Below, piece after piece: positions 13,601 through 23,500 of a stretch of 64,000 nucleotides of DNA. The stretch is taken from contig NC_049981.1 in the NCBI RefSeq assembly GCF_000003815.2, forward strand, positions 27,847,979 to 27,911,978, read 5' to 3'. This DNA comes from Branchiostoma floridae (lineage: Eukaryota; Chordata; Leptocardii; Amphioxiformes; Branchiostomatidae). The notes beneath the pieces are model-generated. The model searched no databases. It was not told where the DNA came from and saw only the letters and a list, made by a program, of their open reading frames with translations. Position 1 is the first letter of the stretch; each line of letters starts with the position of its first letter. A program made the translations under genes and the position numbers.

Positions 13601-16600
13601 CCACTGATCTACATATCTAACGTTAGTTCACCTTTATCCGCGGGGTAACCTATATCCGTTGTGTTGCTAAACAGGGTATCCAGGGATATCAAGTCGATCG
13701 ACAGTAGTTTCAAATTTTACTATTTTCAAAATATTGCAGTTTGAAACCATCACCTGTCGGCTTGCTCTCCCCAAATACGCTGTTCTTAAAAAGACAGATA
13801 AAGGTTACCCTACGGATAAAGGTGAACTAACGTTACCAATCTTGCTCACTGTCTCTGAAAAAATGTCTTACACGTTCCAAAATTGTATGGCCTTGACTTT
13901 GCTATGCCTTACCTGTGCGTTGGAAGCCTGTCTGGATTAATCCTGATGACATTGATGACCCTGCCTTCATGGTCGTACACGATATCTCTGTTCCCTGGTG
14001 GTCTCCCAGCCTGAACCTACATACAGGGTGCAGATGTTCAACCAGGGCTCTAGCCAGCGTCCGTTTTTCCGTCAATTGACGAAAATTTGCCGCGTTTGAC
14101 GGAAAAATTTTAAAGCCAATCCGTCAACCTTGACGGACAAAAATTTGATAAAAGCTCCTTGGTGGAAGCTACAGGCGGCTTGGGGACGCCGTCCACGGCC
14201 GTAAAAGCCACACACTGTTTGTTTTGCTATTGTTATGATTGTTGACAATGTGTGTCGGTGCCCTTTCGCATACAATAATCACATTAAACCCGTTTTTCAA
14301 GGTCTCAGTTCAGTCTCTCTAACTCCTGGAATAGTGTTTTCGCGACAATGGGAATTGGCTGACGGAAAAAAATTTCGAGCTGGCTAGAGCCCTGTGTTCA
14401 ACATTCACTGGATCTGATTAGACACATTTTGCAGCATCCAATTGTGGAGATTTGTCCCCAGATATGTATGTATGTATGTGTCAGTTCCATACATCTCCAA
14501 AATCAAATCATCTGTACTTGTGATATATCGTATCAATCTACTAACTCAACATCTCAACTCAAAATAAGATCAGTGTGGCACTAAAAACAAATGGCGAAAG
14601 TTCAATGGATGTACAATTGCATTTTGTATAACAACTGTTATGTGTCATGACTATTGTAAAGTTTTGCATTGGTTTAATCTTTAGGGCTTTTGAGGACACC
14701 ACACTACTACAAATTTATGACATCTCAAAGGTCACATGCATGACTTATGCACTACAAAACTGTTTGAACTGTGGATTGAAAATACTGTGAAAACCTTTTG
14801 CTACCTACCGCAAAACAAAAGCAGTGCATTTTTTTAAAAGGTGATGTATTTTCAGTATTCAACTAATAGAGTTCTATAGCTACACACATCATGATGCACT
14901 ATAATACATGTATACAGAAGAGAAAAAAGGGGGAATGAAGTTACCTTCAAGATGTTGTGACATGAAGAAGGCATCTTAAGAAGTGGGCTTTCCACTGGTT
15001 CAGGAGGAAACCTCATGGACTCTTCAGACCTCAAGATTTCTGACTCAGTCTCATCGAGTGACTTTGTCATCTCCTTCAGACCAGGAGTACCCAGGGGTCC
15101 TCTATGAGGTTTAAACTTTGTCTTCGGCTTTTGTGGAGGAACTGGCTTCTGTATGAAAAGAGATTTTAGTTCATGACTGATGTAATATGCATAAATGATT
15201 GCAAAAATACTCAGGAGGTACAAATCTAAGACAAAGTGTACTGTGAGTAGACTAGTTCCACAGAAAGTTTTGTTGTTGAAGAAAGAAAATTTAACCTTTT
15301 TCTGCACTTCTGTTTTGGGTTTCTCTTTCACAGCTTCCTTGGGTTCTTGCTTTACTTCTACTGTTGTCTCCACTTCCGGTTGTTTCTCCTGAGTGGCAGA
15401 CCCTGGTCTGGACCCACTGTGGATATCAAAGTTTTCACAAGTTACCTCCTAATTCAGCACAGGATATCAACTTACCACCTCCCCCCAGCACTGACATTTA
15501 ACTCCTAATATAAAGGATGCAACCCCCCTCCCCCCATGCTAAATAAATCATGGGCTGTGCTGCTATCATAAGGGGAGAATATGGCTGTTAGATCTATATG
15601 GCAGTTATGGTCCTACTGTGCATACATGACCCTGACCTGTCTGTCAGGCCTCGTCTGTATCAGAAGTTTGTAAGTCTATATAGTGCATGGCCTTTGGCAA
15701 GGTCCCTATACAACTTTGGTATGAAGTATGGCTTTGATGCCATTCAAATAGATGGTTGAAGATATTGGAATGGATGTGAACTCAATACCCAACCAGGTAC
15801 ATAGGGATGAAAAACACAATTCAATACACGAAAATCTACGTGTTGAAAAAATCAGCTTTCAGCTCTATTGGAATCCTATTAGAAATTCCCCTGTGCCCAC
15901 ACCAATCTAATCCTTATTTTTTGTATTCAAGACAGAAAATAAGGCTAAACATGAAGATCAACAAGGCAACAAAGCCAGTGGCTGAGTTTATGCATTTGTG
16001 TGTACAGTTTCAGGGAGGAAAGTTAGTCATGTTCACATTTTCCTCACAGCTAAACTGTAGTTACTACTAGTTCTTACTAGATTACAGTAATCTTTCCAAG
16101 AATATGTCCAGGAAGTAAATAAATTGGTGTGGCTGGAGTTAAGTGGAGTTGGTGCACAACAGTACAGAAATAAAATGATCCCTTCTTAACAACTTACGCC
16201 TGAGATGCTGGTCGGCTGTCGGACTTGTCTGAAGTGGCTGGTTCAGGTTTGGTCCTGGTGGGTACAGAACCTTGGGCCCAGGAGTCAGTCACTGGTGGGA
16301 GGGGTTCTACAACACAGAAAACAGGTCAATAAGGATGTGGTGTATGTTCTAGAACATCAGTCAGAGGATGGAAAAGATTGAAACATACAAGACTTTACAA
16401 CATTGAAATCAAGTCAATATATAATGTGATGCTTATTCTAGAACATTATTTGGGTACCTACTGGCTGGCAAAATACACCTGGTGATTATAGAAAAGATTG
16501 AAACAAAAAAGGAGACCTTTTTTGTTTAGGTTTAACTCACCATCATCTTCTTCCCATGAAGGGTCTTGAAGAACTTCTCCTTCTCCCTCATCTCTCGCAA

Positions 16601-18141
16601 GGAACTGCCACTGGATACAAAATGTACAAATAAGTACTCCAAATTACATTAACATGTTATGTTTTTCTGATATGTAATTGAGTAGATTACACTGAAAATG
16701 TCTAAATTGTCTATACATATGTCCTATGTCATAGTATGTGTAAGATTATATGGTACCTAGCTATCTGTAATAATACACAAAGTTCAATATCAACTACACA
16801 ACCAACACTTGTGGTACCAAATAAAGTTAAAATGTATTTTTAAGTAAGTCTTACCTCAATAATTTGTAGAATGGCATCCTTGGCCTGTATGACTGTGTAT
16901 GGAAGAAGCTGTTTCTGGATATATCTTCTGTAGATCTCATCCATGGCACTGTTAACCACCTCCTCCACACAGTCCATGATAAACTCCTCCCCATCTTCTC
17001 TGTCAAGTAGTCCAGTCCTGATATAACATTGTCAGGGAGACAAGAGTAAGGTAAGATTGCAGAAAAGAAACAAAGGGGACTAATTTTGCACATCACCATT
17101 TAAGTTTTAAATCATAAGTTCATTAAGGACCGAGGGAATTATCTACCATTGAAAAATCATGTCCAGAACACAAGATATTAAAACTGGAAGTTGCAGTAAC
17201 ATAACAAGCCAATAGGGCCCAAAATATAATAATTTCGATGTTTCAAGAAGACCTTACCAACATACTAAATATCAACACACGCTCAAACAGACACTCACCC
17301 ACAATATGATAACCTTCTTGAGGAGACTGACTAGCCAAATGATAACATATACACAGACACATACTTGTACAGGTGGCATGATATCATTGCAATGGCAGTG
17401 TTGCTATGCTATAGCTAGGTTTTATGACAGCACCAGCAATTTTTTCAAAGCTCAAAATATGATAAAGTAAAAATCAACTTAAAGTCTTGGTCGATTTACT
17501 GTTTTGTTCTACACTACAATGAGTTAGTATTAGTAGTAAAAATTTAGCATGTTTTATTGAAAATGAGCTACAGAAAACAAGCGACCGGCATACCTCGATC
17601 TTCTATACCTGCATTACGTATGAGCATGCAAAGGGATTCGGACATTTCAGCAATTATTTAATCAAAGTTCACAATTTTGCACACTGAAAGATTTGATGGA
17701 GTACTATGAGCATAATCTATAACGATAAGTTCACAGTTCACCTAGTAGATATGATACGTAGTGTTTGGAGTTCAGTGCCAAAGTTGAAGAGTAGAGTTGA
17801 GTTCTTACAACAAGTGGAAAACACCCTTTCTGGACTTAAATGGTGGGTTTACGAGGAGGAATAACAAGATATAACGTTAACGTGACTTATTATTAACGTG
17901 ATTTTTTTGTCAGAAATAATGGACACAAATTTTTACAGAGGCAGACTGCATCGTAAACACGGATATCACACATTTACAAGACACTTCATTACTTCTTGTA
18001 TACGCCTTACCAGTCAGGTTCAGTAAACCTGCCGGGAACCACGTCGTTCGTGACTACAGGTTGGGGCTGAGAAGCGCCACGAGTTTTATCAGCCCTCGAC
18101 TTGGACATCGCTGCTCGAGACATCTTGGTCGATGTGCTCAT
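10645..18141 (-). CDS. C2orf81: C2orf81 (DUF4639-type) orthologue, nine exons, C-terminus not resolved
   Basis: Minus-strand exons, all with GT-AG borders and matching phases: 18141-18011, 17017-16855, 16610-16541, 16306-16198, 15416-15296, 15148-14945, 14010-13913, 13324-13146, 10784-10645 (405 codons so far). The N-terminal third matches human C2orf81 as I remember it: DVVPGRFTEPDW (human DIVPGRLSEAEW), then an acidic-helical block ending QAKDAILQIIEWQFLARDEG, then DPSWEEDD and TDSWAQGSVP, which are near-identical in human. The middle is Lys/Pro/Glu-rich and probably disordered. Function is unknown in the family; the conserved block carries no catalytic motif I recognise. The human protein is longer, so one or more 3' exons are missing here. 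Two in-frame ATGs lie close together (18141 and 18123); I chose the first. The gene is divergent from RAD54B. Identity is confident, the 3' end is not. Confidence 0.85.
11040..11690. repeat. Imperfect minisatellite in C2orf81 intron 8
   Basis: About a dozen diverged units of roughly 45-60 bp share the core GGATGGTGTTCAGCACCA followed by GGGACAGGTATGTTTAC. Unit length varies and several units are truncated. Open frames on the plus strand here (11286-11591, 11477-11665) simply read the repeat. Confidence 0.8.
11732..13121. mobile_element. 1.39-kb foldback (long inverted repeat) element inside a C2orf81 intron
   Basis: The ends are a perfect 14-bp inverted pair (ACAGTCGAACCGCA at 11732-11745 and its complement at 13108-13121). 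Further in, 11815-11950 and 12920-13075 are inverted copies over more than 100 bp (shared GCAAAAAGACCTCAGACCTA and TTTGCCCAGTACA). A third arm pair, near 12060-12180 and 12720-12810, shares GGGCAAACCCGTTGCTC in inverted form. The middle contains no recognisable transposase. It is a non-autonomous foldback-type element or an inverted segmental duplication. No convincing target duplication flanks it. Its right end is only 25 bp from the donor of C2orf81 exon 8. Confidence 0.75.
13618..13835. mobile_element. MITE with perfect 23-bp terminal inverted repeats
   Basis: 13618-13640 and 13813-13835 are exact inverted copies starting TAACGTTAGTTCACC. Because TAACGTTA is itself palindromic, the outer 8 bp could be a target duplication rather than part of the TIR. 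The interior is imperfectly palindromic (GTTTCAAATTTTAC / GCAGTTTGAAAC). This is a short non-autonomous DNA transposon of a kind I recall as abundant in amphioxus. Confidence 0.85.
14043..14394. mobile_element. hAT-type MITE, 352 bp, with 8-bp target duplication
   Basis: Ends are CAGGGCTCTAGCCAGC and its inverted copy GCTGGCTAGAGCCCTG. The flanks 14035-14042 and 14395-14402 are both TGTTCAAC, a perfect 8-bp duplication. CAGGG-type ends with an 8-bp TSD are the signature of the hAT superfamily. The interior has no transposase. It sits in the C2orf81 intron between exons 6 and 7, 24 bp upstream of the exon 7 acceptor on the minus strand. Confidence 0.92.
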
Positions 18142-18847
18142 CCGTACTCAACAAAACAAACGGTTTCCCTCTTGTTCTCTTTGCCGGAATCAAACCGTAT
18201 GAAATAGGTTGCTCCGATGTCTTCTAAAAGTTTGAAATAAAACTTTTGATCACATTTTTTCAGAGCTGTCCGAAGACAGTTGCAAATCTTGTTTATGAAG
18301 TCCCTTTCAAAATGGCGGACAATGTTTGTTGCGAAGGAAGTTGCTAGGGCGAAACCACTCAAAAGAAGGGTAAATATTCTAAATTGATATATTTGAAGCG
18401 AATATATTACCAAATCTGATGAAATATAGATGCATAAATGTGACTACAACAATTTATTTAATACTTTACTGGCACTTATATTTGAATTGATGGATGTAAT
18501 ATTTCAAAGAAATAGTACAAAGAACATAAAGTTACCTCATACCATGTAATGCAAAGACGATTTCACTATAGATTTGAAAGGGGTACGATTAAAATTATTA
18601 CTGTATTTTACAACTAGAAGCACCTTTTTCCTTATTACAAGCAATCTTTATTAATAATAGCAATAACATATAATTACTGTGCAGAGAATATATGATTTTT
18701 AATACACGTAGTGGTAAAAATGCAGAGCAGAGAATTTTTCTTCTTTCACCCTCTAGTAATAGAATGGTATAATCTAAAAATGGCGGGTATTTTGAGCAAG
18801 ACTTTCCTGAAGTTTTTTGTATGTTTGAACTAAAAACTGATTTGCAG
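18142..18847. promoter_or_regulatory. Divergent promoter region between C2orf81 and RAD54B
   Basis: The C2orf81 start codon at 18141 faces left and RAD54B transcription faces right. Two YY1-like AAAATGGCGG motifs occur: 18309-18320, about 170 bp upstream of the C2orf81 ATG, and 18777-18786, just before a possible RAD54B 5' leader exon. YY1 elements of this form are typical of animal core promoters. The start sites are not visible from sequence, so a shared bidirectional promoter is an inference. Confidence 0.4.
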
Positions 18848-18920
18848 ACGATACAGAGCAGAAGAGTTCTATCAGAATTTTAAAACACTGTACAAAGGAA
18901 AGGATCACAGTTTTTTACGG
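18848..18920 (+). other. Candidate 5' leader (non-coding) exon of RAD54B
   Basis: A TTTGCAG acceptor and an ACGG|GTAAGT donor bound 73 nt. The RAD54B start exon has its own acceptor at 20574-20575 (TTATTAG), so an upstream exon is expected, and this is the best-formed donor between the divergent promoter and 20575. A possible first exon, 18780-18818 (ATGGCGGGT, ending at GTATGT), would give only a short upstream frame that stops inside this exon. Confidence 0.35.
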
Positions 18921-19165
18921 GTAAGTGTTTCTACGTTGTCATACAATAAGTCTCCTAAGGTGTAATTAGGGGAGGGGGGCAAGGTAAACGTCTCAGAACC
19001 GGGTCTTTTTAGTCTAGCCATGGTCTAGCGGAAAATTAGACGCAAGACAAGGACGAAAACAGCATAACAATGTCCATGAATTTTGAAATTACCCTTCACC
19101 ACATAGATGTGAAAAATGTATGTCTGACGTGCAACTGTCCCATATGGTCTAGCAAGGACGTTTAA

Positions 19166-20248
19166 CCCTCTTAACACTGAAATTTTTTTATGTATTCCAG
19201 AACACTAGCTATAATTCCAGACTTTACAGTATTCAACGGGTACTTTGTGTTTATTATTTTTGTAGCTCTAATGTAAAGAGTAGACTAGGAAAACTATATA
19301 TTTTTGGAAAGCTCACAAGTTGAACTCAACATTAAAAGTAGAATTAGTATTTTGCCATCTATCTGAGGACAGCAACTGTCATAAAAAGTACTCAGACACA
19401 TTTGCAAAAGTCCTGAAAAAAGAGTTTCAAAAAAGGGGCAGAGATGGCCAGGGGCAAAAATGCTTGTCAATTATGATAAAACTCTACAGAAATACTCAAT
19501 AATATGTATACAATGCATTTATGTTGTTAAAATAACTGAAAACTAAATCTGAAAGCATAATTTTACATATGTTCCGTGTTTATATACAAATTTTCACCCC
19601 CCAACAAATGAGCCCCCCTCCCCGGCCCCTATACTAATGCCTATTCCAGTGCTAATAAAATGCTGGGAAATGATAGCCAATTATTTTCTGGCTTCTCCTT
19701 CTCGTTGATCAGTGAGTGAAATTATGTCATTGAAATAAAGAAATAGGCATCAATGTATCAAGGAAAGTTTCTTTAGTCCTGACCTATCAGATCTGACCTC
19801 TGGACATCATGTCAGAACATAAACAAAGAAAGCATGCAATGATTTATGCAGAAAAATAAGCAAAAACACCATCCCATTTTGTTTCAATAAAATCAGCTGC
19901 ATATTTGCCTTCCTGCCATCCAAAGATTTCCCTGTCATTCCTCCTGCAAGCCTCCAACAAAATCATCCACCAAATTGGATGATATCTATTCAATTCACTA
20001 AAAAAACTTGACAAAACTGCAGTCAAAAACCTGCCTCCAAAGTCCATGAAACAGGGCACAAGTATTACACACCTCCTGGTTGGTCATTCCTATTTAGTTA
20101 CAAGCCTTCTGATTGGTATATTCTGGTACATGGTTCTATTGTACACTTCATAGTTTGAATTTCCCGCCGAAATTCAAGCTGAGCCAATATAGTGGCTCAC
20201 CGTGTTGAGTGGGGAAAGCCACTATAATGGCTCATATTGTTGAGAGGG
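19166..20248. mobile_element. piggyBac-like element flanked by TTAA
   Basis: The left end reads TTAA|CCCTCTTAACA (19162 onward) and the right end TGTTGAGAGGG|TTAA (to 20252). This is a TTAA target duplication with CCCT-starting inverted ends that match at 10 of 11 positions, as expected of piggyBac. The right subterminal region holds two hairpin-forming copies of AGCCA-TATA-TGGCTC (about 20180-20235). At 1083 bp it is too short for an intact transposase. A 71-codon minus-strand frame (20059-19844) contains aromatic-rich runs such as HPIWWMILLEACRR that could be decayed coding sequence, but I cannot name them. It lies in the putative 5' leader intron of RAD54B. Confidence 0.72.
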
Positions 20249-20253
20249 TTAAT

Positions 20254-20329
20254 ATGTCCTTGGGTCTAGTGGTTAGGATTTGGTGCTCTCACCACCAAGG
20301 CCCGGGTTCGATTCCCGGTTTTGGAACCA
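20254..20329 (+). pseudogene. tRNA-Glu(CTC)-like sequence, probably a pseudogene or SINE head
   Basis: The D arm (GTCTAGTGGTTAGGAT), a 5-bp anticodon stem with loop CTCTCAC (anticodon CTC at 20288-20290) and the T arm (CCGGGTTCGATTCCCGG) match eukaryotic tRNA-Glu closely. The 5' acceptor strand does not pair with TTTTGGA at the 3' side, and compared with the usual gene two bases are missing between the acceptor and D stems. CCA is encoded at 20327-20329, which suggests derivation from a mature tRNA or a tRNA-derived retroposon. Both Pol III promoter boxes are intact. Confidence 0.7.
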
Positions 20330-20369
20330 AGAAATCAAAGGGGCGAGTAGGAACAGAAAGAAACAAACA

Positions 20370-20440
20370 TGCCAACACGCGGGATTGAACCCAGGTCGGC
20401 AGATTACAAACCCAGCAGCGTAACCACTACGCTAGAAAAG
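20370..20440 (-). repeat. tRNA-like (tRNA-derived SINE) sequence on the minus strand
   Basis: Read on the minus strand it has an A-box-like TAGCGTAGTGGTTACGC and a B box GGGTTCAATCCC at tRNA spacing, with TTTGTAA in the anticodon-loop position (TGT, Thr-like). The anticodon stem is poorly paired. It is flanked by inverted copies of a motif containing GAGTAGGAACAGAAA (about 20345-20360 and 20494-20512, opposite strands), the first of which directly follows the tRNA-Glu-like unit. Together they look like two SINE copies arranged tail to tail. Confidence 0.55.
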
Positions 20441-20597
20441 GCTGATCAGCCGAATGGCGTGGCTGTTTGGCGCTACTAACCCCCCACCCCCACTTTTCTG
20501 TTCCTACTCCCCCCTCTAATTTCTTACACTTTGGTAATTTGTAACGTTACTTAAATAAGACTTTCTCCTTATTAGTTTGTGAACCTTCCATTCTACC

Positions 20598-23500
20598 ATG
20601 AGACGATCAGCTGCCCCATCCCAGCTTCATGCTGCCAAGAGGCCGAGGTTTAACCCTCCCTTTGCTACACCACAAGTCACCAAGCCATGGGTACAACAGG
20701 TATGGATTATAATATTTTAGGTTGCTTGGGAGAAAGAGTCTATTTGTTCACACATTCACCAGAAAGAAACGTTATTCTGTGATTCACATCTTTATGATTC
20801 TTTAGGAAGAAATTTTTTCCAGATTCTAAGTCATGATTGGTTAACTGCCCTTCAGCATGTTGTTTCACAGGCACATAACAAGGATTAACCTGAATGATAG
20901 GAGCTTACAGATTTGCCTGATAGTCTTAAACTCTCAATTTGAAGAGATTAGAGAACTATTTTCGTCTTCTACAACATGTAAAAGTGTTCTAGAGTCCCAT
21001 GATCTATTTTGTTGTGAATTTTTGTTTCTATAATCTGTATCTAAAGGAACCAACTAAAGCATCTCAAACAACACCTGTGTTAAGAGGACCAGCAGCTCAG
21101 CCTGCATCTTCCAAGTCTCAGCCCAAGCATCGTCTCCTCAGCATTTTAGAAACACCCAAGCCAGCATACCACAATGGAAACGAACCAACCATCAATCACA
21201 ATAGTTCTGATCTACAGAATACTCCCAACTTCGCTCTATCTCACCTTGACCAATGGGAAGAGGAGGATGAGAACCAACCAGAGGGCACTGTACGACCACA
21301 GACTTCCTGCCAAAATGTGGACAATCATAAACAACAGTTACGACCTGTTCTGGGTCAAAAGTTTTCAACGCAAAAACCTTTAGTTCACGTACAACCCAAA
21401 CATAATTCTGTCAATAGTACAGGCCCTGGAGAGGGTAGTGTTCAGGCTCGGTACTATAATGTCATGTGGTGTAAGGTGTCAGGGAGGAAACACAAGAGAT
21501 GGGAGGGTGATGCAGTACTGGTAGTGCACAAGAGATCGGTAGAACTGTTAGACACGGAAGGGAAGAAGATCGGTGGAGCGAGTGGGTACAAGGCAACAGA
21601 GCTGTCTGAGATGACTGAGGGACAGACACTGAAGGTGGGAGGGAAGGAGGTGGAGATATATGATGAGGTGAGATATGGTATACGTGTACTCTGGTATCCA
21701 GCCATGTACAGCTCTGGTCTGCTCCCTGGTGGTTATTTCCTGCCTAAAATTAGAAGTAGACCAGGGCAGTGGCCAAGTGAGTGTTCACCTTGCATTCCGC
21801 AGGTCATGAGTTTACTCCTTGGCTGAGTCATACCAAACACATTAGAAATGGTACGTGCTGCTTTCTCTGCTTAGCACTCAGCATTTGGGAATGGGTATCA
21901 TGGTACCAGAACACACACCAGTGCTAGTCCACTAATCGTGGTGTCACACCACTACCAGCCCCTTGCTGTAGTGATATTAAATGCACCAAGCTATGTGGCC
22001 CAAGAGTTATTGAAACCAAGAATCTTTGAAAGATGGCTACTGCCCTCGTCTAAATAATGCAGCATCTTGTGCAGGAAGCACTCAACAGCATACAGAAGTG
22101 GATCAAAGCTGTACAAGTCATACTTTGTATGAGATTTCATAGTTAAACAATGGTCTGTAATAACAGTTGATTGATTTTATCATCCATGCCCTTCCACATC
22201 TGCATCTTTCATTTTAATATTTGTCTGTCTTTGTTTCTGTAGATCTCCCTTGAAGACTGGAATTCTGGAAAGTGCTTCCAGAGTATAGCAAGCTCTTCAT
22301 CTCCCGACCCTGCTCCTACAAAGGTGCAGCCTAAACCCAAGCCTTTCACTAACCCCATGAAGGACAAGCAGGCTGCAACACAGAGAAAATCAGCAGGGGG
22401 AGGCGGTGCACCGCAAACTGTTGCACCAAGGTTTGACCCTACAGGTGAGAAACTGAAAACATACATTCTGGACCAAAAGATAGTAATATAGAGAGGAATT
22501 ATCTATCTTAGATAAGAGTAAAAGACATACGCTGTACATTATAAGTTATGTAGAGTAAACTACCAGTGAAAGATATAACATTTCAGTCATATTTCCATGC
22601 TTTATTGTCATTGTATATATAAATCAAAATGATGTTTCTCTGAATTTTGTACATAATTGCTTAAGGATTTTGGCTAATTTATGCACAATGTATTTGGAGG
22701 CTCATTGACATGCCATCAGACCTTCCCCCTTGGCCATCTACTTGAGTGTAGCTTCAATTTCACAATAGCTAGAAGTATAACCCCTGTGGCCACTTGACAG
22801 CTGAGGGGGTGCTGGTGATGCCTCGCCCCTCCCCTGCTCACCAGTGGAAGTACAACCCTGCCGGTCAGCCCCTGGTGGACGTTGTAGTGGACCCTCACCT
22901 GTCCAGACACCTCAGGCCACACCAGAGAGACGGGGTCATCTTCCTGTACCTGTGTGTCATGGGCATGAGGTGAGTGGCAGATACTAGTAGTCCCAACAGA
23001 ACAATGTTCATAATGATAATGTAGCACATGTGTGGTTCTGTGGTTAGCAACACTGTTTCTGGACAGGGAGTAGTCTACATAACGCAGACACTGCTGTCTG
23101 GAGCCGTAACTGGTCCTCCCTGCAGGGGAGGTTGGCTCAGGTGGTTGGATGTTGGGTGGACTGCTATAAGCGTGATTTTATCAGTGTAGACTGGTAGGAC
23201 ATAAATGTTTTCACTCACAACTTGACTTCCTAGTTACTGAAAAGCTAGAAAGATTGACTGTAGCTGGCTGCCTCTTTGCAGTCTTCTCACCAGGATTTAT
23301 TCACAGCGTAGGGGCATCTTAGTACAGCAAAGCCATGTGGTAAGCATGCATGCCTGTGAATTATAGGGGTCTGGGGCAATCCTTACTCTGAATTGTAGAC
23401 AAGAGAAATATATGTTGCAGACCCTGCCACAGGCTGCTAATAGACAGAGGCTTAACTCAGACTCAAGGGGATGTGGTAACTAATAACACCTTTGCCTTGC

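Noticed and set aside
14852-15373. A 173-codon minus-strand frame as one continuous protein
   Set aside because: It joins two C2orf81 exons through an intron by read-through; the middle and end have splice signals and AT-rich intronic composition.
18780-18818. MAGILSKTFLKFF as the start of a separate small gene
   Set aside because: Splicing to the next good exon gives an immediate stop; better read as a leader or upstream frame of RAD54B.
20254-20329. Functional tRNA-Glu gene
   Set aside because: The acceptor stem does not pair in either register and two bases are missing before the D stem, so it was called a pseudogene or SINE head.
21667-21826. Continuation of RAD54B exon 2 to the stop at 21826
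   Set aside because: The conserved alignment to vertebrate RAD54B breaks after EIYDE at a GAG|GTGAGA donor and resumes with [13 protein letters not shown] at 22243, so the extra residues are intronic.
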